DNA from: Deltaproteobacteria bacterium
Lineage (GTDB): Bacteria; Myxococcota_A; Polyangia; JACPQR01
NCBI GenBank assembly: GCA_016190375.1
Contig: JACPQR010000044.1
Span: forward strand, 17,574 to 81,573
DNA length: 64,000 nt
Direction of reading: 5' to 3'
Shown here piece by piece: positions 1-8,428 of the stretch. Made by a program: the position numbers and the translations under genes. The notes under the pieces were generated by a model. That model was not told where the DNA came from, searched no databases, and worked only from the letters and a program-made list of their open reading frames with translations. Position 1 is the first letter of the stretch. Each line of letters begins with the position of its first letter.

Positions 1-1392
1 CTCGAAGATGCGGGCCGCGACCTCCGGCGTCATCCCCGGGCCCGTGTCGGCGACCTCGGCGACGACCGATCCGTTCACGGCCTCGAGCGTCATGCGGATC
101 TCGTGGTCGCTGGCTCGCCCATCGGGCAGCGCCTGCGCGGCGTTGATGACGAGGTTGAGGAACACCTGGGCAAGCCGGGACGGGTCGGCCTTCACGGGAG
201 GAACGTCGTCGAGCTCGGTCGTCACTCGGGCCTTGGCGAGGATCCGATGGCGCGCCATCCTCAGTGCCGACTCGATGCTCGAGCGAACGTCGACGGGTGC
301 GGCGACGTCGTCCGGGCGTCGCGCGAACGTCTTGAGATCACGCAGGAGCTCGGCCATGCGCTCGGCGCACTTTCGCGCATCGTCGAGCGCCTCCCTGGCC
401 GCGGCCTCGGGAGGTGAGCCTTCCCCCACGAACTCGAGGCTGGCGGTGACGCAGGCGAGGGGGTTCGCGATCTCGTGGATGACGCCGGAGGCGAGGACGC
501 CGATGGTCGCGAGGCGGTCCGCGTCCGCGGCGGCGCGCTCGGCCGCAATCCGCGCCTCGATCGACGCCTTCTCGCGCCGCCGGACGAACGCCACGCCGCC
601 AGCGAGCGCGACGAGGACCAGCGCCGCCGAGGCCAGCTCGAAGGAAACGGCCTGTCGCACACCGCTCGTGGCCATGGACGCGCTGGCCCACAGGACCACG
701 GCCAGCGGAACCTCGAGACCGCGCACCTGGGCGCGCGTTGTCAGGCGCCGCGACCCGCCCGAGGCGGGCGGCCTCGACCCGATGTCGCCCCCGGTCGCGC
801 TGGCGACGATGCGTCCGCCTCCGTCGACCACGAAGGCCGCGCCGTCACGCCCCGCGGCGGGCGCCACGAGCCTGTGGCCGAGGTCGATGAGCGACACCCG
901 CACCTCGACCTGCCTGCCGGCCTCGTCCGGCTCGCCACGCACGACCAGCGCCCGCCCTTGCTGGATGCATCGCGGACACAGGAGGACACCGGAGCCGTGG
1001 TGCTCGTGATCCAGGGCGGCCTCGCCGGCGGCCGCCAGCAGCCGGTGATCTCGCGACTCCACGCGGATCGCGATCCATGGCTCGAGCCGATACGCGACGG
1101 ACCTGGCTTCGAGCCAGCGGTCGGCGGAGGCGCGGTCCTCGGGCAGCCCGCCGAGATCGAGCGTGCCCGCGGCGATCTCGGCGCGCCGCAGGGTCTCGGC
1201 CACGCGGTCGGCGAGCTGTCCCGCCAGGCGACGCTGCTGCAGACGGAACTGCGACTCTCCAGCCGAGACGGTCTGATGAACCGCCGTCGCGAAGCTCGCC
1301 ATCGCCCCGAGCACGACCGCGAGCAATAGCGACGGGATCGCGCAGCGAAGCGCCACTCGGCGAGCCCGCGCCGCTCCTCCGGAGTCGTTCAT
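1..1392 (-). CDS. Sensor histidine kinase, NtrB type (3' end outside window)
   Basis: Membrane sensor kinase of a two-component system. The frame is open from ATG at 1392 to base 1, so about 464 residues are visible and the C-terminal end of the ATPase domain is missing. The N-terminus has one hydrophobic helix after a basic start. An extracytoplasmic stretch and a second helix follow. The histidine box HEIANPLA (about 490-465) has the spacing of NtrB/PilS-like kinases. An N box (QVFLNLVINAAQAL, near 160-120) and a G1 box (VADTGPGM, near 60-30) follow. A GGGAGGG-type ribosome binding site lies just upstream of the ATG. The partner response regulator is not visible; it may lie further left, since this strand runs leftward. 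The domain calls are read directly; the signal sensed is unknown. Confidence 0.85.
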   Translation of the reverse strand, partial: MNDSGGAARARRVALRCAIPSLLLAVVLGAMASFATAVHQTVSAGESQFRLQQRRLAGQLADRVAETLRRAEIAAGTLDLGGLPEDRASADRWLEARSVAYRLEPWIAIRVESRDHRLLAAAGEAALDHEHHGSGVLLCPRCIQQGRALVVRGEPDEAGRQVEVRVSLIDLGHRLVAPAAGRDGAAFVVDGGGRIVASATGGDIGSRPPASGGSRRLTTRAQVRGLEVPLAVVLWASASMATSGVRQAVSFELASAALVLVALAGGVAFVRRREKASIEARIAAERAAADADRLATIGVLASGVIHEIANPLACVTASLEFVGEGSPPEAAAREALDDARKCAERMAELLRDLKTFARRPDDVAAPVDVRSSIESALRMARHRILAKARVTTELDDVPPVKADPSRLAQVFLNLVINAAQALPDGRASDHEIRMTLEAVNGSVVAEVADTGPGMTPEVAARIFE

Positions 1393-1603
1393 GGCGGCCC
1401 TCCCTCTCCCCGCTCCATTCACCGGAGTCCCGCGAGCAGCCGCAACGTTACGTGTTCATGCTTGGCCTGGGAGGGCTTCGATCACACTGCGGGGGATCGT
1501 CCGGAAGATGGTGGGCAACGAGCGGTATCATCGCTTCACGGCGAAGATCCTCTCGACGATCGACAAGCTCTGATTGCGGTCTCGCTCGGGGGCGAGAGCG
1601 GAC

Positions 1604-3259
1604 TCAGGGAGCTCGCTCGAGCGCTCCGACGTCGGGAGCACTTCCCGCGGGACGCAGAGCTCCGACGGCGTCGACACCGACGATGCTCTGGGCGGCCCCG
1701 TCGATCGCGGGGCTGCCGGGCGCGAGCCCGTAGTTGCGCGCCCCGGGGTCGACGAACGCCGGAGCGCCCAGGATCGGGCGGTCCTCGCGCGGGCAGGGGG
1801 TGCCTCGCCCCGAGTAGAGGTTGTGCGAGCAGTGCACTGCGGCGCGCGGATCGAGGAGCTGGACCAGGCCGGCGCGGCCCGCGGAGACCAGGATGTTGTT
1901 CTCGATGCTCACCGAACGTGCCCGCTCGATCCCGATCTGCGCCATAGGCTCCCCCGAGCTCCGATCGCACGCGCTGTCCCCCGCGCCGTTTCCGACGAGC
2001 GTGTTGTGGACTATCCGGATCCCCTCCGCGAGCGGGTTGTCGACGCGGACGGCCCAGCCGACGCAGCGGCCCGATCTGATGACCACGTTGTTCGCGATCA
2101 GGATGTCGTGGATCGGCATGTTCCCTCCGTCGGTATTCCCGACGAGGATCGCGTCGCGATCGATCTCCGAGATCTCGTTCGAGTGAATCTGGACGTTCGA
2201 GATGCTGTCCTCGGGCAGATGGCCGTACATCTGGATCGCGCGGCCGCCGCCGTGCTGGCTCATCCTGTTGTAGGCCACCTCGATGTCGTGGCTGTCGCCG
2301 AAGCCGGAGAGGTAGACGCACGACTTCAGCTTCGGTCCTCCGTTGTCGTGCAGATCATTGCCCAGGATCCGGATATCGAACCCCCCGCCGACGGCGATCG
2401 TGCCGTCGGCACACTCGGAGCGGGAGCCGGTGATCTCGTTCGCCACGATCCGGACGTGCCGGGACTCGAGGGTCTCCATCCCGAGGCACGCCGGGAGCAG
2501 CTTCAGCTTCGCGATCGTGATGTACTCGAACGGCCGGTCGTGGTCGAACGCGAAGATCTTCTGCGTGCTCCCGTCCCCGATGACGACGGTCTCGCCTGGG
2601 TAGCCGGCGATCGCGATCGGGCGCTCCGCCGTTCCGGTCGGGATCTCGCCTAGCCGGATGTGCGCGCGAAAGTCCGGGTCCGGGGGCGGGACGTAGGTCC
2701 CCCCTCGGATGTACAGGACGTCGCCGGGTCGAAGGGCCGCGAGCCCTCGGCGGATGGTCGCGAAGGGCTGAGCCTCGGATCCCGAGGCGCCGTCGTTCCC
2801 CGTCGTCGACACGAACCACAGGGAGCCGTCGTGGATCCGCAGCGGAAACGGAGCGGAAGGACCGCGGGGCGTCTGGACCACGACCGATCCGGACCGAGCC
2901 TCCTCGGGGAGCCTGACCTCGATTCGCGAGCTCGACCACCCGAGGACGCGGGTGATGGGCAGCTCGCCGAGGAGGATCCGTCCGGCGCCGGGATCATCGC
3001 CGAGCTCGTGACCCCAGAAGGTGACGAATGCGCCCCTCGGCGCCGACGCCAGGTCCGAGTAGAGGATCACCGGGCGACCGCCCGTGTCGCCGGCCGCGCG
3101 GACCGCCGGTCCGGGGGTTCCGCCGAGGAGCGCAGGCACGGGCGTCGCCGTGGGGACGTTCGGGCTGGCCCCGCAGCGGCAAGCGGCCAGAGCCACGATC
3201 GCCAGGCCGACGGCGGTGGCCGCGTCGGGCCACCGGTAGTTGCCGGACATGGCCGTCAT
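1604..3259 (-). CDS. Lipoprotein with IPT/TIG-like and right-handed beta-helix domains
   Basis: Predicted secreted lipoprotein of 551 residues. The start at 3259 overlaps the stop of the upstream glycosyltransferase as ATGA, which is why it is preferred over the much longer open frame upstream. A hydrophobic segment ends in a lipobox (L-A-A-C, Cys27). An IPT/TIG-like immunoglobulin fold follows (about residues 55-135). Next comes a phrase typical of DUF1565/choice-of-anchor Q proteins (VSTTGNDGASGSEAQPFATI, then GDVLYIRGGTY). Many short hydrophobic/Asn repeats then mark a parallel beta-helix (IRILGNDLHDN, IHSNEISEI, ANNVVI, VHNTLV, IENNILV). The fold suggests surface polysaccharide binding or cleavage, and the neighbouring glycosyltransferase fits that weakly. 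No catalytic residues can be assigned. Confidence 0.8.
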   Translation of the reverse strand: MTAMSGNYRWPDAATAVGLAIVALAACRCGASPNVPTATPVPALLGGTPGPAVRAAGDTGGRPVILYSDLASAPRGAFVTFWGHELGDDPGAGRILLGELPITRVLGWSSSRIEVRLPEEARSGSVVVQTPRGPSAPFPLRIHDGSLWFVSTTGNDGASGSEAQPFATIRRGLAALRPGDVLYIRGGTYVPPPDPDFRAHIRLGEIPTGTAERPIAIAGYPGETVVIGDGSTQKIFAFDHDRPFEYITIAKLKLLPACLGMETLESRHVRIVANEITGSRSECADGTIAVGGGFDIRILGNDLHDNGGPKLKSCVYLSGFGDSHDIEVAYNRMSQHGGGRAIQMYGHLPEDSISNVQIHSNEISEIDRDAILVGNTDGGNMPIHDILIANNVVIRSGRCVGWAVRVDNPLAEGIRIVHNTLVGNGAGDSACDRSSGEPMAQIGIERARSVSIENNILVSAGRAGLVQLLDPRAAVHCSHNLYSGRGTPCPREDRPILGAPAFVDPGARNYGLAPGSPAIDGAAQSIVGVDAVGALRPAGSAPDVGALERAP

Positions 3260-4263
3260 GTCGAACGGCGCCTCGCGAGCTCCTGGAGGATCCCGTGGAA
3301 CCCTCGCAGGCGCTCGTTCCACCCCAGGACCAGCTCGTCGCGGAGGCGCGCTACCTCGGCGGCGAGCTCGGCCCGGCGGCGAATCGCCTCCTCGATCGCC
3401 CGGGCAATCGCCGCTGCGCGGTTCTCGGTGTAGACGGCGCCCCGGGAGAAGATGCGCCGAAGGGTCGCGGTCCCGGTCAAGACCATCGGCACTCCGGCGG
3501 AGACCGCCTCGTAGGCGCCGCACTGCGCGCAGCTCTCCCGGGTCGTGAGCACCATGACGACGTCGGCGGCACGGAGCGCTCCGACGTAGTCGGCCTCCGG
3601 GAGGTAGCCGGTCGGGATCACGTTCGAAGGAGGATTGGCGGCGAGGATCCGCTCCACCTTGCGGCCGGTGATCGCGATGCACACGTCGGCCCCCAGGAGC
3701 CGGCCGGCCTCGACGACCTCGAGGTACGGCTCGTCGAAGTCGTACGTGCACACGTACAGGACGTTGTGCTTCCCCTGGAAGGCCGAGGGCTTCACGGGCT
3801 CGGGCGCCTCGGCCAGGTCGGGGACGGGATCCGGCAGGACGAACGGCCTGCCCCCGCGATGCCGGACGTCGTCGACGAGGTCGTCGTTGTGCACGACGGT
3901 CACGTCGGCGCCGCGCGTGACGGCCGAGGCGACCCAGTGAAGCAGCGACCCCTCGCCCCCCGGGGGGTCGAGGCCCGCGTTGTGAGCGTCGATCAGCACG
4001 GGGCGCCCGAGCGACCGCCCCAGCACCAGCGCCAGCGACGCCAGGACGATCGAAGGATTCGACGCGACGATGAAGTCCGGCCGCTCCCTGAGCACTGTCC
4101 CGACCGTGCGGACGGTAGAGCGGACGTAGCGGCCGAGTCGGCCCTGGCCCGCTCCGGAGATCTCGAGGAGTCGTGCCCCGACGGCCTTCGACACGCTCCG
4201 GTTCCGGCGCTGGTCCTCCCAGGTCACCCACAGGATCTTCTCGTCGGGCCGGACCGGATTCAT
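3256..4263 (-). CDS. GT-B fold glycosyltransferase (family 4-like)
   Basis: Protein of 335 residues with a two-Rossmann (GT-B) layout. The N-terminal half carries a short helix-rich acceptor domain with VLIDAHNAGL and a His/Asn pair (VVHNDDLVDDV). The C-terminal half has the donor-domain signature: VLYVCTYDFDEPY, then IPTGYLPEADYVGALRAADVVMVLTTRESCAQCGAYEAVSAGVPMV in outline, with the conserved Glu of the E-x7-E type motif. It probably adds a sugar to a surface glycan or lipid carrier; donor and acceptor cannot be inferred. It is translationally coupled (ATGA) to the downstream beta-helix lipoprotein. It is divergently arranged from the cupredoxin-like gene across 150 bp. Confidence 0.82.
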   Translation of the reverse strand: MNPVRPDEKILWVTWEDQRRNRSVSKAVGARLLEISGAGQGRLGRYVRSTVRTVGTVLRERPDFIVASNPSIVLASLALVLGRSLGRPVLIDAHNAGLDPPGGEGSLLHWVASAVTRGADVTVVHNDDLVDDVRHRGGRPFVLPDPVPDLAEAPEPVKPSAFQGKHNVLYVCTYDFDEPYLEVVEAGRLLGADVCIAITGRKVERILAANPPSNVIPTGYLPEADYVGALRAADVVMVLTTRESCAQCGAYEAVSAGVPMVLTGTATLRRIFSRGAVYTENRAAAIARAIEEAIRRRAELAAEVARLRDELVLGWNERLRGFHGILQELARRRST

Positions 4264-4346
4264 CGCGGCATCATATCAGCTCCCGGCCTGCCCCTCTTAC
4301 CGCCTGGCGGTCGCTTTCCCGATATGCCGCCCTCGGCGCGGCCGCC

Positions 4347-4375
4347 TTGACGCCCTCCGATCGCGGCGCTAATCG
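4347..4375 (+). promoter_or_regulatory. Candidate sigma70-type promoter for the cupredoxin-like gene
   Basis: TTGACG (4347-4352) is followed 17 bp later by TAATCG (4370-4375), about 40 bp before the start codon. The -35 match is good and the -10 match is weak, so this is tentative. Confidence 0.3.
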
Positions 4376-4413
4376 GTGGGCGGTCCTGGCGGGTCGCCGC
4401 CCGAGGAGGAGGT

Positions 4414-5277
4414 ATGACGATGCGACGAGCGAGGTTCGTGGGAAGGTCGGGCTTGGCCACGTTGGCGCTGGCGGCTCTCGCCGGCGCGTGGGGCTGCGCC
4501 AGCAACGAGGGGCGGGCCAGCGAGGGTGCCGAGGAGGATCGTTCGTCGCACGAGGGTCACGCTTCTGCATCCGGCGACCGCGAAGCCCCGCCTCCGCAGC
4601 CCACGAAGAGCGCGGAGCCGCCTCCCGCGGCGAACGGCACGGGGACGATCCACGGCAAGGTCGCCTTCACGGGCACGCGTCCGACCCCGACGCCCCTGAA
4701 GAGGGATCAAGACCCGTTCTGCGCGCGCACCGCGATGAACGACGAGCAGGTCGTGGTGAACGACGACGCCACGCTGCGAAACGTGATCGTCCACCTCACG
4801 AAGGGCGTCACCGGCAATTACCCTGCGCCCTCGGCGCACGCGCTCGTCGAGCAGCACGACTGCATGTACCGGCCGCGCGCCCAGGCCATCGTCGCGGGCC
4901 AGACGCTCGAGATCAAGAATGGCGATCAGACGCTCCACAACGTCCACACCTACCAGGGCACCGAGACGCTCTTCAACCGCGCCCAGATAGCCGGCTCTCC
5001 CGCCATCGAGCGCGAGATCACGGACTACGAGGGGGTCATGACCCTCAAGTGCGACGTCCACGGCTGGATGGCCGCCTTCATCCTGGTCTCGAACCATCCC
5101 TTCTTCGCGACGACCGGAGAGGACGGGAGCTTCACGATCCAGAACGTCCCCGTCGGCACCTACACGATCGAGTCATGGCACGAGAAGCTCGGCCGCAAGA
5201 CGCAGGAGGTCACGGTGACGAGGGATGGGACGGCGGAGGTCAATCTCTCTTACGCCGGCACCGAGAGCGGTACGTGA
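4414..5277 (+). CDS. Cupredoxin-like lipoprotein with carboxypeptidase-regulatory-like domain
   Basis: Secreted protein of about 287 residues. The N-terminus is basic and hydrophobic and ends in a Cys (lipobox-like AWGC near residue 28). A charged His/Glu-rich linker follows. The core shows the methylamine-utilisation/plastocyanin-like pattern: an N-terminal beta domain (GTIHGKVAFTGTRP), then the type 1 copper ligands His (TLHNVH, about residue 173), Cys-x2-His (LKCDVHGWM, about 211) and Met. The C-terminal part (GSFTIQNVPVGTYTIESWHEKL) is the prealbumin-like CarboxypepD-regulatory fold. The role is probably periplasmic electron transfer or copper binding. A strong GAGGAGG lies only 1 nt before the first ATG but 7 nt before the second in-frame ATG at 4420, so 4420 may be the true start. 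It converges on the next gene with 16 bp between stops. Confidence 0.8.
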   Translation: MTMRRARFVGRSGLATLALAALAGAWGCASNEGRASEGAEEDRSSHEGHASASGDREAPPPQPTKSAEPPPAANGTGTIHGKVAFTGTRPTPTPLKRDQDPFCARTAMNDEQVVVNDDATLRNVIVHLTKGVTGNYPAPSAHALVEQHDCMYRPRAQAIVAGQTLEIKNGDQTLHNVHTYQGTETLFNRAQIAGSPAIEREITDYEGVMTLKCDVHGWMAAFILVSNHPFFATTGEDGSFTIQNVPVGTYTIESWHEKLGRKTQEVTVTRDGTAEVNLSYAGTESGT

Positions 5278-5293
5278 GCAGGCGCGCCTCCGG

Positions 5294-7459
5294 CTACAGT
5301 GAAAGCTGCACCCGCTTGTTCTGGTCCGCCTGGATCACGACGACGGTCGTTCGCTCCGGCCGATCGGGGTTGACCATGCGGATGACGTGCCGCCCCGCCG
5401 GGACGCGGACGTTCGCGAGAGGCGTCATCCCGAGAAGCCGACCGCCAAGGTAGACCTTGGACCAGGGAATCGTGTTGATCGTGAGCGTCCCGTACTCGGT
5501 CGCCTCGGTGGCGTTCGCGCCGCTCGTGCCGCCGCGCCGGAGACGGCGGAGCCGCAGCTCGAGGGTCTCGCTCTCACCGGGCTCGAGCTCGATTCGCCGC
5601 TCCAGCGGCTCGTGGCCGTCGGCGGCGAGGCGCAGGACGTGCGGGCCGGGCTCGAGGTCGAAGATCGTCATTGGCGTCTGACCATCGCGCAGGGCGCCGT
5701 CGACCTCGACTCGCGCGCCGGACGGGCGCGTCTCGATCTCGAGGACGGCGCCCGGCTCCTCGGGCGGGGGCAGGGGAGGCGCCGCGAGCGGCTCCAGGAC
5801 GAGATCGACCTCCAGCGTCCCACCGGCCGCCGGGACCACGTGCCGCTCCGCCTCCTGGAAGCCCGACAGCGCGACCAGTATCGTGTGGTCGACGCCGCCC
5901 TCGACGTCGAGGATGGCCGGCGTGGTGATCGAGGTCGGAGCGCCGTCGAGCGTGATCACGGCCCCGGCCGGACGGGAGCTGAGCCGCACCTGCGCCTGCC
6001 GGGGCGGGGGCAGTAGCCGCATCCTCGGAGGCTTCGGCGGCGGCTCCGATCCGGGATCGGCGGGCGCTCCCCCGGTCCAGAGGAGCCCGCCCGCGGTGAG
6101 CCCGGACGCGACCAGCGCGACGGCCAGCCCGATGGTGATGCTCCGGCGGCGCCTTCGCCTTCTGCCGCGCTCCCACGCGCTCTCGTAGATGCTGCCACGC
6201 GCGACCTCGGTGCCACCCGTCGTGACCATCGTGGTCACGGCGGCGTCCGTCGAGTCGTCCGCGATGAGATCGCGCTCGTCGAGGAGCTCCGCGTGCAGAG
6301 AGGTCGGTGCGTCGTGAAGATCGGCGGGCTGGCCGGCCGGGGCCGTGCCCATGGGCTCGACGGCCACCGGCTCGCCATCCGAGGAGGAGAGCGACCGCTC
6401 CTTCCGGGTCTTCGCGAGCAGGAGCGGCGGCAGACCCCCGGGCGCCTCGCTCGCCACGTTCTCTTCCCCGGCGACTGGACGCGTCTGCGGGCGAGCCATC
6501 GGCGCGGTTCCCTGCGGGAGCGGGCCCGTCGCCGCCGCCGACACCGGGCCGTGCTCGGGAAACAGCTCGCGGATGTAGCGACCGATCAGCACGGCGTCGG
6601 ATGGGTCCGGGTACTCCCGCAAGAACGACTCGAGGTCGGCCCGCAGCGCCAGCGTGTCCGGGTAGCGCCGCTCGCGGTCCGGCTCGAGGGCCTTCATCAC
6701 GATGCGTGAGAGCCCAAGCGGCACGCCCGGCTGGATCATCTCGGGCGGATCGATCCCGCCACCCACGATGGCCCTCATCGCGCGCTGGAACGAGTCGTGC
6801 GGGAAGAGCGTGGTACCGGTCAAAAGCTCGTAGAGCAGTATCCCGATGTTGAACTGGTCGCTGCGATGGTCGAGCGACATGCCGCGAGCCTGCTCCGGCG
6901 ACAGGTAGGCGAACTTGCCCTTCACGACTCCGACCTTGGTCTTCTCGTCGCCCGAGTAGGTCTTGGCGATCCCGAAGTCGGCGACCTTCACGGAGCCGTC
7001 GAACGAGATGAGGATGTTCGACGGAGTCACGTCCCGGTGCACGAGCCCAAGCCTCCGCCCTTCCACGGAGAGGTCGTGGGCGTGCGAGAGTCCTTCGCAG
7101 ACGTAGCTCATGATCTTCGCGGCGTGCTCCGGCGACACGGGCCCGGCGCGGTCACCGAGCGCCTTGAGGTCGATCCCGTCCACGTACTCCATCGCCAGGT
7201 AGTACGACCCGTCGACCTGCCCGAAGTCGTAGAGATGGACGATGTGCGGGTGGGACAGCATCGCGACGATCCGCGCTTCGTCCATGAACATCCTGAGGAA
7301 CGCCGGGTCCGCGGCCAGGTGCGGGAGGATCCGCTTGATCACGAGGCGTCTGGAGAACCCCTCGGGGCCTTCCTGGAGCGCCAGGAAGATCTCCGCCATC
7401 CCCCCCCGCGCGAGTCGGCGAACCAGGGAGTAGCGGCCGAAGGGCACGCCGGAGCGCAT
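5294..7459 (-). CDS. Ser/Thr protein kinase with C-terminal PEGA domains
   Basis: Hanks-type kinase of 721 residues anchored in the inner membrane. The kinase domain occupies roughly residues 8-280: Gly-rich loop (LARGGMAEIF), Lys42, Glu61, catalytic HRDVTPSN (Asp143), DFG (Asp161) and SPEQ. All catalytic residues are present. A linker and an Arg-rich stop-transfer sequence precede one transmembrane helix (SITIGLAVALVASGLTAGG) at about two-fifths of the way from the kinase to the C-terminus. The periplasmic part has three PEGA-type repeats (VRLSSRPAGAVITLDGAP; LEIETRPSGARVEVDGAL; LTINTIPWSKVYLGGRLL). Start 7459 was chosen because a longer frame would run into the divergent gene. The target is unknown. 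The divergent TPR/FG-GAP pair is a candidate partner by position only. Confidence 0.92.
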   Translation of the reverse strand: MRSGVPFGRYSLVRRLARGGMAEIFLALQEGPEGFSRRLVIKRILPHLAADPAFLRMFMDEARIVAMLSHPHIVHLYDFGQVDGSYYLAMEYVDGIDLKALGDRAGPVSPEHAAKIMSYVCEGLSHAHDLSVEGRRLGLVHRDVTPSNILISFDGSVKVADFGIAKTYSGDEKTKVGVVKGKFAYLSPEQARGMSLDHRSDQFNIGILLYELLTGTTLFPHDSFQRAMRAIVGGGIDPPEMIQPGVPLGLSRIVMKALEPDRERRYPDTLALRADLESFLREYPDPSDAVLIGRYIRELFPEHGPVSAAATGPLPQGTAPMARPQTRPVAGEENVASEAPGGLPPLLLAKTRKERSLSSSDGEPVAVEPMGTAPAGQPADLHDAPTSLHAELLDERDLIADDSTDAAVTTMVTTGGTEVARGSIYESAWERGRRRRRRRSITIGLAVALVASGLTAGGLLWTGGAPADPGSEPPPKPPRMRLLPPPRQAQVRLSSRPAGAVITLDGAPTSITTPAILDVEGGVDHTILVALSGFQEAERHVVPAAGGTLEVDLVLEPLAAPPLPPPEEPGAVLEIETRPSGARVEVDGALRDGQTPMTIFDLEPGPHVLRLAADGHEPLERRIELEPGESETLELRLRRLRRGGTSGANATEATEYGTLTINTIPWSKVYLGGRLLGMTPLANVRVPAGRHVIRMVNPDRPERTTVVVIQADQNKRVQLSL

Positions 7460-7558
7460 TTCGAGCTGGATCCTAGCACTACTGCACGAATCCCCGCTCG
7501 GTCCCGCGGACGCCGCCCATGCCAGGGACGTGTCCCGCCCGTGGTATATGCTCCTTTC

Positions 7559-8428
7559 GTGCACCGGTTTGCCCGAGCGCTCCACCTGGCGGTGCTGTTG
7601 ACGGTGGGCGCGCCGAGCGGGGCCACCGCGCAGCAGGGGCTCGATCGCGAGGTGGATCGCCTGCTGGCCGACGGGCGGCGTCTGTACGGCGACCAGGAGT
7701 ACCCGGCGGTCATCCAGGCGATGCGACGGGCGCTGGACGTCCCGGGGATCTCGCCTGCGGACCAGCTCGAAGCCTACGAGTACATCGGCTGTTCGTACGT
7801 CGCGCTCGAGGACGAGCGCGAGGCGCGACGGGCCTTCCGCGAGCTGCTCGTCATCGATCCGTACTACCTGCTGCGCGAGCCCAGCGGATCGCCCAAGATC
7901 CGCGAGGCGTTCGAGCGGGTTCGCCACGAGATCGCTCCGGACGCCGCGCTCCGGCCGGACGTCGACCTCCGGCTGAGCGGCCCCGTGCGCGCAGCGGCCG
8001 GCGGAAGCGTCGAGGTGCGAGTGGAGCCTTCCGGTCCGGTTCAGAGGATGACGCTTCGGACGCGGGTCGCGGGAACGTTGCCCTACGACCAGGTCCCGAT
8101 GACGCGATCCGGGACCTCGTTCCGGGCGATGCTCGATCTGCCGGACCGGGACCACCCCTACTCGTTCGAGTACTACGTCGAGGCTCGCGACGAGCGCGGC
8201 AGGGTCGTCGCTCGGGGCGCCTCACCGCTCGGTCCCCGAACGCTCGACGTCTCCGTCGCGGCGCCGCCGCCCTCGCGCTGGTACGAGAGCCCCTGGGTCT
8301 GGGTCGGCGCCGGCGCGGCCGTGGTCGGGGCCGTCGTCCTCGGCGTCCTGATCGGCTCGGCGGACCGCGAGCCCCAGTGCGGCTCGCTCGAGCCGCGCTG
8401 CGTGCTGCTCTCCCTGGAGCGCCGGTGA
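7559..8428 (+). CDS. Exported TPR-like protein with C-terminal membrane helix
   Basis: Protein of 289 residues from GTG at 7559 (an in-frame GTG at 7541 is possible). The start gives a textbook signal peptide (RFARALHLAVLLTVG, cleavage near ATA-QQ). The mature N-terminus has tetratricopeptide-like helices (ADGRRLYGDQEYPAVIQAMRRAL; EAYEYIGCSYVALEDEREARRAFRELL in outline). A beta-rich domain follows, then a C-terminal hydrophobic helix (VWVGAGAAVVGAVVLGVLIG) with a short Cys-containing tail. This TPR plus terminal-helix layout recurs in myxobacterial proteins encoded beside Ser/Thr kinases, as here with the divergent PEGA kinase. It overlaps the next gene (GTGA), so the two are co-translated. 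Precise function unknown. Confidence 0.8.
   Translation: MHRFARALHLAVLLTVGAPSGATAQQGLDREVDRLLADGRRLYGDQEYPAVIQAMRRALDVPGISPADQLEAYEYIGCSYVALEDEREARRAFRELLVIDPYYLLREPSGSPKIREAFERVRHEIAPDAALRPDVDLRLSGPVRAAAGGSVEVRVEPSGPVQRMTLRTRVAGTLPYDQVPMTRSGTSFRAMLDLPDRDHPYSFEYYVEARDERGRVVARGASPLGPRTLDVSVAAPPPSRWYESPWVWVGAGAAVVGAVVLGVLIGSADREPQCGSLEPRCVLLSLERR

Noticed and set aside
1391..1573. Small plus-strand frame after the first kinase start
   Set aside because: It overlaps the kinase ribosome binding site, has no motif, and its composition matches random high-GC sequence.
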